From contig DAIDIX010000047.1 of assembly GCA_027451645.1 (NCBI GenBank), positions 1 through 10,369 on the forward strand: 10,369 nucleotides of DNA, read 5' to 3'. The notes beneath the pieces are model-generated. The model saw only the letters and a list, made by a program, of their open reading frames with translations, was not told the DNA's origin and searched no databases. How positions within the stretch are numbered: the stretch's first letter is position 1; each line of letters starts with the position of its first letter. Positions 1-5,827 of this stretch are shown piece after piece. The translations under genes were made by a program, and so were the position numbers. The DNA is from Candidatus Dormiibacterota bacterium. GTDB taxonomy: Bacteria; Chloroflexota; Dormibacteria; Aeolococcales; Aeolococcaceae.

Positions 1-364
1 GTGATGCAAACGCGACAATCCATGCTGCAGCCATGGGTCTGTGGACCTCGACATTCTCGACTGTGTATTCTCCAAGGGCAGTGCCAAGGACATGGACTGG
101 ACCTGTCGCAAAGACGGTTTCATGCTCGCTCGCCCACGCATCCGAAATGGCTTCCTTCCTGCTTACAGGAGGAGACCAGTCCGCAATGCTCCGATATGCG
201 AACCCCAGGGGTCCAGAAACGACATACTGCGAATCCGCACCAGCAATCGTGACAATGTCCGTATTCGCACCATATCGGGGTGTGTCATGTGGCTGTCCAG
301 TGAGAGCTGTTCCACAGACGATGGCGACAATGCCAATTCGTACCAGATTCTGCACCGTGTTCAT
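1..364 (-). CDS. Exported protein of unknown function, N-terminal part (runs off the left edge)
   Basis: The minus strand is open for 121 codons from an ATG at 364 to the window edge, so the 3' end is missing. Codon use looks like that of the neighbouring genes, whereas plus-strand translations of this stretch look like noise. Residues 1-9 are polar with one Arg. Residues 10-22 are hydrophobic (IGIVAIVCGTALT), which suggests a Sec signal peptide. Cys17 is preceded by AIV, which is not a good lipobox, so I would not call it a lipoprotein. The mature part contains a SRKEAISDAW helix-like stretch (68-77) and a later AAWIVAF strand (112-118). These are faintly like PepSY-type domains, but that is speculation. 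GGAG about 10 nt upstream could be the ribosome site; another in-frame ATG lies 11 codons upstream but would spoil the signal peptide. The gene is divergent from the S53 peptidase. Confidence 0.8.
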   Translation of the reverse strand, partial: MNTVQNLVRIGIVAIVCGTALTGQPHDTPRYGANTDIVTIAGADSQYVVSGPLGFAYRSIADWSPPVSRKEAISDAWASEHETVFATGPVHVLGTALGEYTVENVEVHRPMAAAWIVAFAS

Positions 365-440
365 GCCCTGTACACTCCAGCAGTCCCCTCCCCCCATTGT
401 GGAGTGATGTCCTGGACTGCAACAATGGGTGCACGCAACA

Positions 441-469
441 TCGTGACAGGCTTTCTTCATCCGTCACGA
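441..469. promoter_or_regulatory. Inverted repeat in the divergent intergenic region, possible operator or 5'-UTR hairpin
   Basis: TCGTGAC at 441-447 and GTCACGA at 463-469 are perfect 7-bp inverted copies separated by 15 bp. Allowing a bulged A448, GG 449-450 also pairs with CC 461-462, giving a 9-bp stem with a 10-nt loop. It lies 22 bp before the S53 peptidase start, just ahead of its ribosome site, and 77 bp from the divergent exported gene. A weak promoter-like pair (TTGTGG 397-402, AACAAT 421-426, 18-bp spacer) lies upstream, which would place the repeat at the start of the transcript. It could be a regulator site or an RNA hairpin; the sequence does not decide. Confidence 0.4.
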
Positions 470-491
470 CCGTACACGAGGGGAATTCTCC

Positions 492-2198
492 ATGCCTGGA
501 CCTGATTCAAAGATCGCCATTCCGCATTCGCAGCATCCGCATCTCCGGACAGCTACACGTACCGGTGCAACGGACAGCAATGCCCTCCTTACACTCACCA
601 TTGCGCTTCGAGAAAATCCTGCTGGCGCCTCCATCTTCGAGACAGTCGACCGCATCCACCGGAATGAGCCTGGAAAGCGGCGCTTCCTCACCCGTGCACT
701 CCTTGGCCGCCATCATGGAGCAAGAAGTGCGGATGTCACAAAGGTGACTTCCTTTGCGAGGGATCACAACCTTGCAGTCAGTGAAGTTGATGCACCAACA
801 CGCACAGTCAAAGTCACTGGCCGTGTTTCTGACATCGAAGATGCGTTTGGTGTCACCCTCTCCGACTACGAGGCTCCCGGCAACATCCGCTATCATTCTC
901 ACGATTCCGACATTCATGTTCCCACGGATCTTGCTGGCATCATCACCCATGTCATGGGACTCAGCAGCCGGCCAGTCTGCAGGACCCATTACGTCCGGCC
1001 GACCCAGCAGCAGCTCGCACAGCAGATCATCTACCCTCCCGATGTCATTGCAAAAGCCATGAAGGTTCCCCCAGTGGGTGCTGCTGGAACTCCCGGCACA
1101 GTGCCAGGAGGGAATGTCGTTCTTGGCATCATCGAGCTTGGAGGACTTGTCACTGATGCAGACATCACTGCGTACTGCGCCAAGTTCGGATATCCGAAAC
1201 CCAACATCGTCCATGTGAGCGTTAATGGCCAGCAGCCCCAGAACGATCCTGGTGGAGCGAATGTCGAGGTCGCACTCGACGTTGAGGTTGGTCTTGGCAT
1301 GGCACCCGGACTCACCATTGTCGTGTACGATGCACCAAACACCTCCCAGGGTGTCCGTGATGCCATCGTTGCAGCCATGAACGATACTGTGCACAGGCCC
1401 ATGTCCATCTCCATGAGCTGGGGAGGAGCAGAACTCCTCGACTGGTCTCAGGCTGACATGATGGAGATCAACCAGGCACTTGCACAGGCATCTGCTCTTG
1501 GCTGTACATTCGGCTTCTCTGCAGGGGATGGGGGCTCCGTTGACGGAGTGAATGATGGAAAGCAGCATGCTGATTTCCCAGCCACAAGTCCCTATGCGGT
1601 TGCAGCAGGCGGTGTGCGTGCAGTCCTTGACAGGCTCACAGGTGCAATCCAGTCCATAGCAGCCTGGGGAGGTACTGCACAGCAGATGCAGACAAATGGC
1701 GGTACGGGCGGCGGTGTCAGTGAGGTATTCCCTGTTCCCTCGTACCAGTCTGGCAACGGCATCCATCCTGTCTCAGCAAACCCGCCCCACAATCCCGGAC
1801 GTGGTGAGCCAGATGCCTCTGGAGTTGCAGATCCCCAGACAGGTCTCGCAGTCATCTCCGATGGAAAGTACGAGGGTGTTGGCGGAACGAGTGCATCCGC
1901 ACCGGAGATCATGACGGGAATTGCAGTCCTCTCAGCCCTCCAGAACGGGAAGGGCTTCGGACTCATCAACAGGGACCTCTATGCGCTTGGCAACAAGGGA
2001 TTTACGGACGTCACATCAGGAACAAACGGGGCATACTCTGCTGGGCCAGGATGGGATCTCACCACGGGATGGGGTTTTCCGAACTTCGAGACCATAGCGA
2101 AGGCTGTCGGCATCAACATCACTGCAGCTCTCCGTCGCCTTGCCCACCGTCCACCTGCTGCTCCATCTGCACCGGGAGTGCAGGGACCAGGCCTGTAG
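492..2198 (+). CDS. Kumamolisin-like S53 (sedolisin) serine-carboxyl peptidase with prodomain
   Basis: This 568-residue protein is an S53 endopeptidase, a subtilisin-fold family usually active at acid pH and matured by self-cleavage of its prodomain. Residues about 28-170 form the pro-kumamolisin domain; the catalytic domain spans about 205-540. The visible active site is Glu259 and Asp263 (E-x3-D in NVEVALDVEV), Asp346 in SAGDGGS for the oxyanion hole, and Ser467 in GGTSASAP. Glu215 (IIELGG) and Trp310 (SMSWGG) match accessory residues of kumamolisin. The calcium site is recognisable at Asp506, Val507, Gly518, Gly520 and Asp522. Length and architecture are normal. No Sec signal peptide is visible; as I recall it, kumamolisin also lacks an obvious one, so secretion is likely but not shown. 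GAGGGG at 478-483 lies 8 nt before the ATG. A Pro-rich tail (553-568) follows the catalytic domain. The substrate is unknown. Confidence 0.96.
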   Translation: MPGPDSKIAIPHSQHPHLRTATRTGATDSNALLTLTIALRENPAGASIFETVDRIHRNEPGKRRFLTRALLGRHHGARSADVTKVTSFARDHNLAVSEVDAPTRTVKVTGRVSDIEDAFGVTLSDYEAPGNIRYHSHDSDIHVPTDLAGIITHVMGLSSRPVCRTHYVRPTQQQLAQQIIYPPDVIAKAMKVPPVGAAGTPGTVPGGNVVLGIIELGGLVTDADITAYCAKFGYPKPNIVHVSVNGQQPQNDPGGANVEVALDVEVGLGMAPGLTIVVYDAPNTSQGVRDAIVAAMNDTVHRPMSISMSWGGAELLDWSQADMMEINQALAQASALGCTFGFSAGDGGSVDGVNDGKQHADFPATSPYAVAAGGVRAVLDRLTGAIQSIAAWGGTAQQMQTNGGTGGGVSEVFPVPSYQSGNGIHPVSANPPHNPGRGEPDASGVADPQTGLAVISDGKYEGVGGTSASAPEIMTGIAVLSALQNGKGFGLINRDLYALGNKGFTDVTSGTNGAYSAGPGWDLTTGWGFPNFETIAKAVGINITAALRRLAHRPPAAPSAPGVQGPGL

Positions 2199-2202
2199 CG
2201 AC

Positions 2203-2235
2203 GAACGGGGAGCAGGGTTCACCTGCTCCCCGTTC
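2203..2235. terminator. Bidirectional hairpin terminator between convergent genes
   Basis: The arms 2203-2216 and 2222-2235 form a perfect 14-bp stem, rich in G and C (core GGGGAGCAGG against CCTGCTCCCC), closed by the 5-nt loop GTTCA. It starts 4 nt after the peptidase stop and lies 13 nt beyond the aldo/keto reductase stop on the other strand, so it can end both transcripts. Neither side carries a clear T-run, so it is not a textbook Rho-independent terminator, but position and stem make this role by far the most likely. Confidence 0.8.
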
Positions 2236-2248
2236 CTGAACTTCACTG

Positions 2249-3232
2249 CTATGCGTGGAGTGCTACAGCTCCTCCAAGAACGATTGCATCGATGCGCTCC
2301 TGGACGTCCTGTGTGATCTTCGGAGCCACCTCAAGTGCATTGAGGTTCGTCTTCAGCTGCTCAAGCCGGCTTGCACCCGTAATGACAGTCGAGACATGGG
2401 GATTGAGTGTGCACCATGCTATGGAAAGCTCTGCAAGGCTGCAGCCAAGATCTTCTGCAACACCAAGAAGCTCCTTCACCTTCGCATTCTTCTCGGGGTT
2501 TGTAAGCCCCCTTCGAAGCCACTCATAGCCGGAGAGTGTGGCCCGGCTTCCTTCCGGAATGCCATCCACGTACTTCCCGGTGAGGACTCCGGATGCAAGC
2601 GGACTCCAGATGGTGAGGCCAAGTCCGATATCGTCATACAGCCGTGCGTACTCGTGCTCCACCTTGTTCCGCTCGAGGATGTTGTACTGGGGCTGCTCCA
2701 TTACTGGCTTGTGGAGGTGATGCCGCTCCGCAATCTCCCATGCTGCACGGATGTCTGCTGCTGACCATTCAGAGGTTCCCCAGTAGAGTGCCTTGCCGGA
2801 GGTGATGATGTCATGCATGGCGAAGACAACTTCCTCGATTGGAGTCTCGGGATCTGGCCGATGGCAGAAGATGAGGTCGAGGAAGTCCTGCTGGAGGCGC
2901 TTGAGCGATCCGTCAACTGCCTGCATGAGGTACTTCCTGTTGAGGGTCATCCGTGTGTTCACTCCCTCCTCAATGCCGAAAAAGAACTTTGAAGAGAGGA
3001 CATATGAATGGCGTGGCCACTTGAGCTTCCTGATGGCTTCTCCCATGATCGTCTCCGACATGCCGCCACTGTACACTTCAGCATTGTCAAAGAAGTTCAC
3101 GCCATGATCGTAGGCGTATCCAAGACACGATTCTGCCAGTGCTGTATCAACCTGCTTTCCAAAGGTTACCCACGAACCAAACGACAGGACACTGACCTTG
3201 AGTCCGGCCTTGCCTAGACGACGGTATTCCAT
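2249..3232 (-). CDS. Aldo/keto reductase of the Kv-beta/KAB1 (AKR6-like) type
   Basis: This 327-residue protein is a complete (beta/alpha)8 NADPH-dependent aldo/keto reductase that should reduce aldehydes or ketones in the cytoplasm; the substrate cannot be read from sequence. The catalytic tetrad is intact: Asp49 and Tyr54 (FFDNAEVY), Lys82 (LSSKF) and His124 (FCHRPD). The stretches HRPDPETPIEE, ALYWGTSEWS, IWSPLASGVLTGKY and AIAWCTLNPHVSTVITGAS closely resemble plant KAB1 and animal Kv-beta subunits. The His in the tetrad matches KAB1, whereas animal Kv-beta, as I recall, has Asn there. No potassium channel gene is in the window, so a channel role is not supported. GGAGG at 3242-3246 lies 9 nt before the ATG. 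The gene converges on the S53 peptidase and is divergent from the lipoprotein gene. Confidence 0.95.
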   Translation of the reverse strand: MEYRRLGKAGLKVSVLSFGSWVTFGKQVDTALAESCLGYAYDHGVNFFDNAEVYSGGMSETIMGEAIRKLKWPRHSYVLSSKFFFGIEEGVNTRMTLNRKYLMQAVDGSLKRLQQDFLDLIFCHRPDPETPIEEVVFAMHDIITSGKALYWGTSEWSAADIRAAWEIAERHHLHKPVMEQPQYNILERNKVEHEYARLYDDIGLGLTIWSPLASGVLTGKYVDGIPEGSRATLSGYEWLRRGLTNPEKNAKVKELLGVAEDLGCSLAELSIAWCTLNPHVSTVITGASRLEQLKTNLNALEVAPKITQDVQERIDAIVLGGAVALHA

Positions 3233-3266
3233 GATTTCCTACCTCCCGAATTTCCTGAGGACATCT

Positions 3267-3282
3267 GTCCAGGTTGCTGGAC
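3267..3282. repeat. Short inverted repeat GTCCAG-gttg-CTGGAC
   Basis: A perfect 6-bp inverted repeat with a 4-nt loop lies 35 bp upstream of the aldo/keto reductase start. In the minus-strand transcript it would fold as a small hairpin in the 5' leader. It is short enough to occur by chance. Confidence 0.3.
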
Positions 3283-3286
3283 TGCG

Positions 3287-3310
3287 GGTGAACTGGTGGG
3301 GATGTTCACC
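3287..3310. promoter_or_regulatory. Operator-like inverted repeat GGTGAAC-N10-GTTCACC
   Basis: Two perfect 7-bp inverted copies (3287-3293 and 3304-3310) are separated by 10 bp, so their centres lie 17 bp apart on nearby DNA faces. They sit in the 224-bp divergent gap between the aldo/keto reductase (start 3232) and the lipoprotein (start 3457). Apart from this and a smaller hairpin I see nothing else distinct in the gap. The only -10-like element facing the lipoprotein is TATGCT at 3408-3413, without a convincing -35. No regulator gene is adjacent. Confidence 0.35.
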
Positions 3311-3456
3311 TGGACCACTTCCAGTGTGACAGAAGGGGATGTGCTCTGCGAGATGCTCCCCGGATGGTTCCCTTTCAGGATGTTCAGCGAATCTCGCGCG
3401 AACCGTGTATGCTCGAAGGACTGTAGTGTCATCCCTTTCTATGCAGGAAAACCTCC

Positions 3457-4140
3457 ATGATGATGAAGCGAGTTCTCTCGATCGGTGTGCTGGCTGCAGC
3501 ACTGAGCCTTGCAGCCTGCGGTGGCAATGCTCCGTCGGCTTCGAATGGTGGTGGCTCAACTCCGTTCTCTGTCAAGAGCGGTACGAGTGTCAGTGCCTCA
3601 GGCTATTCTGCAACCCTTCCCGGTAGTGGCTGGAAGATCGTGCATCCCACGCAGAACCTTCCCTCAGGACTCACCCTTGCTGTAGCAGCAAACGGGAATC
3701 TCGGACTCGATCCGAAGACTGGTGCTCCGACAGGCTCCGTCTCGGCTTCGACCATTTTCGTCCATATCGTTGGCGGAAAGGGGTCGGCCTTCCCCGTAAC
3801 ATCCCTTCCCTTCTCCTCCACTCCCATAGCAACGCTTGCACAGGCGTACTTTGGAGTCCAGGCAACACAGACAAGCAGTGTCACTCCCTTCAAGACGTAC
3901 AACCAGACACTTTCCGGAGCCAAGGCGTACGAACTCTATGCAGTCTCGTCACAGATCAGCTCGGGAAGTGGCTCCTCAAGTTCGACGCCAGCAATCCAGA
4001 CAGTTGTGAACTACACCCTCTTCGCCATCAGGAATGGAGATTTCTACACTATCGATGTGACCTGTCTTCCAAGCCAGGCGAACATGGCAACTGCAGAGAA
4101 TGTATTCCTCAATCTCCTCAACAGCTGGAGCTGGTCGTAG
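3457..4140 (+). CDS. Orphan lipoprotein of unknown function
   Basis: The 227-residue product begins MMMKRVLSIG followed by a hydrophobic stretch and the lipobox LAAC with Cys21, so it should be lipid-modified and anchored outside the cytoplasmic membrane. Gly, Ser, Asn and Ala-rich residues 22-45 look like the usual flexible linker. The mature domain (about 45-227) is rich in Ser, Thr and Val with alternating strand-like segments, and ends in a short helix-like segment (residues 210-222, ATAENVFLNLLNS) and Trp. The pattern 'FYTIDV ... A..VF...L.SW' near the end recalls small PsbP/Mog1-like lipoprotein domains, which is only a guess. A Ser-rich insert (168-176) interrupts the domain. AGGA at 3445-3448 lies 8 nt before the first of three consecutive in-frame ATG codons. 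I do not recognise the family. It stands alone as a single-gene unit. Confidence 0.9.
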   Translation: MMMKRVLSIGVLAAALSLAACGGNAPSASNGGGSTPFSVKSGTSVSASGYSATLPGSGWKIVHPTQNLPSGLTLAVAANGNLGLDPKTGAPTGSVSASTIFVHIVGGKGSAFPVTSLPFSSTPIATLAQAYFGVQATQTSSVTPFKTYNQTLSGAKAYELYAVSSQISSGSGSSSSTPAIQTVVNYTLFAIRNGDFYTIDVTCLPSQANMATAENVFLNLLNSWSWS

Positions 4141-4184
4141 GGAGTACGGAAGCTGCGCTTCTCACCGTCTGGAGAAGGTACTCC
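4141..4184. terminator. Possible terminator hairpin between convergent genes
   Basis: Right after the lipoprotein stop, GGAGTAC (4141-4147) pairs with GTACTCC (4178-4184), and CTTCTC (4158-4163) pairs with GAGAAG (4172-4177). The right arm is a continuous 13 nt, while the left arm has a 10-nt bulge; the loop is 8 nt. A second tiny hairpin (GGAAG-ATG-CTTCC, 4192-4204) follows. They fill the 70-bp gap between the convergent lipoprotein and peroxiredoxin genes. No T-run is present on either strand. Confidence 0.45.
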
Positions 4185-4210
4185 TCGCAATGGAAGATGC
4201 TTCCCCTGTC

Positions 4211-4666
4211 TCAGGCTGGCTGGAGTTCTCGCAGGAGGGCGATTGCACGGTCAGCATGGGTATCCATGTTGAGTTCGCTTGCAATGACTCCCCTGACGGT
4301 GCCATCTCTGTCAATGACGAACGTTGTCCGCTTTGCAGGAAGGAATCCCTTCCTCTTGATGCCGAACAGTTTCGCAATTTCATGATCCTCGTCTGAGAGC
4401 AGCGGGAAGGGAAAGGAATACGTTCCTGCAAACTTTGCCTGCTGGTCAACAGAATCCGCACTCACACCCACAGCATGGCCCCCAGCAGCCTGGATCTCAC
4501 CATACATGTCTCGGAAATGGCAGCTCTCCTGTGTACACCCCGGAGTGAAGGCCTTCGGGTAGAAGAAGAGGACGAGTGGACCCTTGGCAAGCAGGTCCGA
4601 GAGTGTCACACTCGTGCCTGTCTGGTCCTTCGCTGTGAAGTCAGGTACATGTTCACCTTGCTGCAT
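4211..4666 (-). CDS. bcp: Peroxiredoxin, Bcp/PrxQ type (thiol peroxidase)
   Basis: This 151-residue protein reduces hydrogen peroxide and organic hydroperoxides in the cytoplasm, using thioredoxin-like donors. The peroxidatic cysteine is Cys44 in the family signature P-x3-T-x2-C (PKAFTPGC). Cys49 five residues later gives the C-x4-C pair of PrxQ/Bcp enzymes, so a 2-Cys intramolecular mechanism is likely. The conserved Arg is Arg113 (AKRTTFVID), followed by the strand and turn FVIDRDGTVRG. Length is normal for the family. The reading frame is open back to 4879, but that extension has no family features and overlaps the amidase gene; the start at 4666 gives the usual MQxGExVPDFTxxDQ beginning. 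No proper ribosome site is seen (only AGGTG, one nt from the ATG), so GTG codons five and six positions upstream remain possible starts. The gene is divergent from the amidase across 81 bp. Confidence 0.95.
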   Translation of the reverse strand: MQQGEHVPDFTAKDQTGTSVTLSDLLAKGPLVLFFYPKAFTPGCTQESCHFRDMYGEIQAAGGHAVGVSADSVDQQAKFAGTYSFPFPLLSDEDHEIAKLFGIKRKGFLPAKRTTFVIDRDGTVRGVIASELNMDTHADRAIALLRELQPA

Positions 4667-4701
4667 ACACCTAGGGTACACCACGTTCAGCACAGCAGGA
4701 C

Positions 4702-4730
4702 TTTCCGATGCATGCCTGCCCCGGTATACT
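4702..4730 (+). promoter_or_regulatory. Candidate sigma-70-type promoter for the amidase gene
   Basis: TATACT at 4725-4730 matches five of six positions of the -10 consensus. TTTCCG at 4702-4707 is a poor -35 with a 17-bp spacer. Transcription would start near 4737, only about 11 nt before the amidase ATG at 4748, so the messenger would have a very short leader without a real ribosome site. The call rests mainly on the -10 hexamer. Confidence 0.35.
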
Positions 4731-4747
4731 TGGGTCGGACACGAACC

Positions 4748-5755
4748 ATGGCACACCGTATTTCCTTCGTCACACTCTCTGCCATCTGCACTCTTGCAGT
4801 GCTCCTCTCTGCTCCCGTGCCCACTCGTGCTGCATCCACTCCTCCTGCTCCAATTACCGTCTGTCTCGATCCTGGCCATGGAGGTTCACCGAACCCGTCG
4901 AATCCGTCGCAGCCATACGACTCAGGTGCGATTGGCCTCAACGGCCTTGAGGAGAAGAACCTCACACTTGCTGTTGGCCTTCGCGTGCGCACCCTCCTCG
5001 AGCAGGATGGTGTCCATGTGGTCATGACACGCACTACTGATACGGATCCTTCGATTTACCAGCGGGAGGAAACCTGCGTCCGGGCAAAGGCAGCGCTCTT
5101 TGTAAGCATCCACTTCAACTCCTTCACTACACCTCAGCCTGAGGGAGCCCTTGTCCTCTATCCGAACACGTCTGACATCCCATTTGCGAACACGATGGAA
5201 CGCGCGATCGTGACAGGGCTTGGTCCATGGCACATTGCAAATGATGGCATCCAGTTCGATGGAGACTGGTGGACCCATGCTCCCATGCCCCAGGTCACTG
5301 TCGAATCAGCGTATGTGAGCAATCCCCATGATGCTGCACTCCTTGCCACACCAGCATTCCTCAATGCGGATGCTGCTGCCATTCGCAGTGGAATCGAGGC
5401 ATATGATCCTGCAATCCTCCGCCTGAAGCCCTCCATTCTCGCATGGCGTGCCACTCATCACGAAGTCCAGCAAGCTTCCACAGCAGCAACGCCTGCTGCT
5501 CCTTCAGCTGCCAGCACGTCATGGAACCCCTTCCTTCTCCTGCTCCTCCTGTTCAGTGCGGGAGGAGCTGTCCTCCTGCTTCGAGCACGACTGAGATCTG
5601 CCGGGAATGGGCGCACGAAGTCTGCCAGGCGACATTCTGGATCTGCATCATCCCGACCTGCAATGCGGCAGGAACGGGAGCTTCTGGGAAGCAGGCATGC
5701 AGCACACCTCCGCTCCCGGCAATCCGGCGTTCCTCCCACAGGGCGGACGAGGTAG
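4748..5755 (+). CDS. Membrane-anchored N-acetylmuramoyl-L-alanine amidase (Amidase_3)
   Basis: The 335-residue product cleaves the bond between N-acetylmuramic acid and L-alanine in peptidoglycan, as a zinc enzyme outside the cytoplasmic membrane. Residues 1-29 form a signal peptide ending near TRAA. The Amidase_3 domain covers about 36-220: zinc ligands His44 (DPGHGG), Glu69 (LEEKN) and His122 (SIHFNS), and catalytic Glu186 (VESAYVSNP, where most relatives have VE-G-FLSNP). After a Pro/Ala/Ser linker, residues 261-280 (PFLLLLLLFSAGGAVLLLRA) form a transmembrane helix. A tail of about 55 residues follows with 14 Arg, one Lys and only two Glu, expected in the cytoplasm. This tail is unusual for amidases. 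The frame is open back to 4475, but ATG 4748 is chosen because it starts directly at the signal peptide and clears the divergent peroxiredoxin. No clear ribosome site is present. Confidence 0.94.
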   Translation: MAHRISFVTLSAICTLAVLLSAPVPTRAASTPPAPITVCLDPGHGGSPNPSNPSQPYDSGAIGLNGLEEKNLTLAVGLRVRTLLEQDGVHVVMTRTTDTDPSIYQREETCVRAKAALFVSIHFNSFTTPQPEGALVLYPNTSDIPFANTMERAIVTGLGPWHIANDGIQFDGDWWTHAPMPQVTVESAYVSNPHDAALLATPAFLNADAAAIRSGIEAYDPAILRLKPSILAWRATHHEVQQASTAATPAAPSAASTSWNPFLLLLLLFSAGGAVLLLRARLRSAGNGRTKSARRHSGSASSRPAMRQERELLGSRHAAHLRSRQSGVPPTGRTR

Positions 5756-5827
5756 TCTGGACACTGCGTCAATCAGGGACGTCCTGTACACTGATAGTGA
5801 GAACACTGCTGTAGGAGGTTCCCCCGA

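Noticed and set aside
41..505. Plus-strand open frames at the left edge
   Set aside because: They run opposite the exported minus-strand gene, show no domain or ribosome site, and have codon use unlike the neighbours.
507..1766. Long minus-strand open frame of 419 codons opposite the S53 peptidase
   Set aside because: It is a shadow of the peptidase: the translation is Cys/His/Arg-rich with no domain, while the plus strand carries all catalytic motifs.
4475..4747. N-terminal extension of the amidase by 91 codons
   Set aside because: It lies opposite the peroxiredoxin gene and would bury the signal peptide inside the protein.
4667..4879. N-terminal extension of the peroxiredoxin by 71 codons
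   Set aside because: The extra residues have no family match and would overlap the signal peptide region of the divergent amidase.
4882..4894. Inverted repeat GGTTC-acc-GAACC
   Set aside because: It is inside the amidase coding sequence near the zinc-binding motif and is short enough to be chance.
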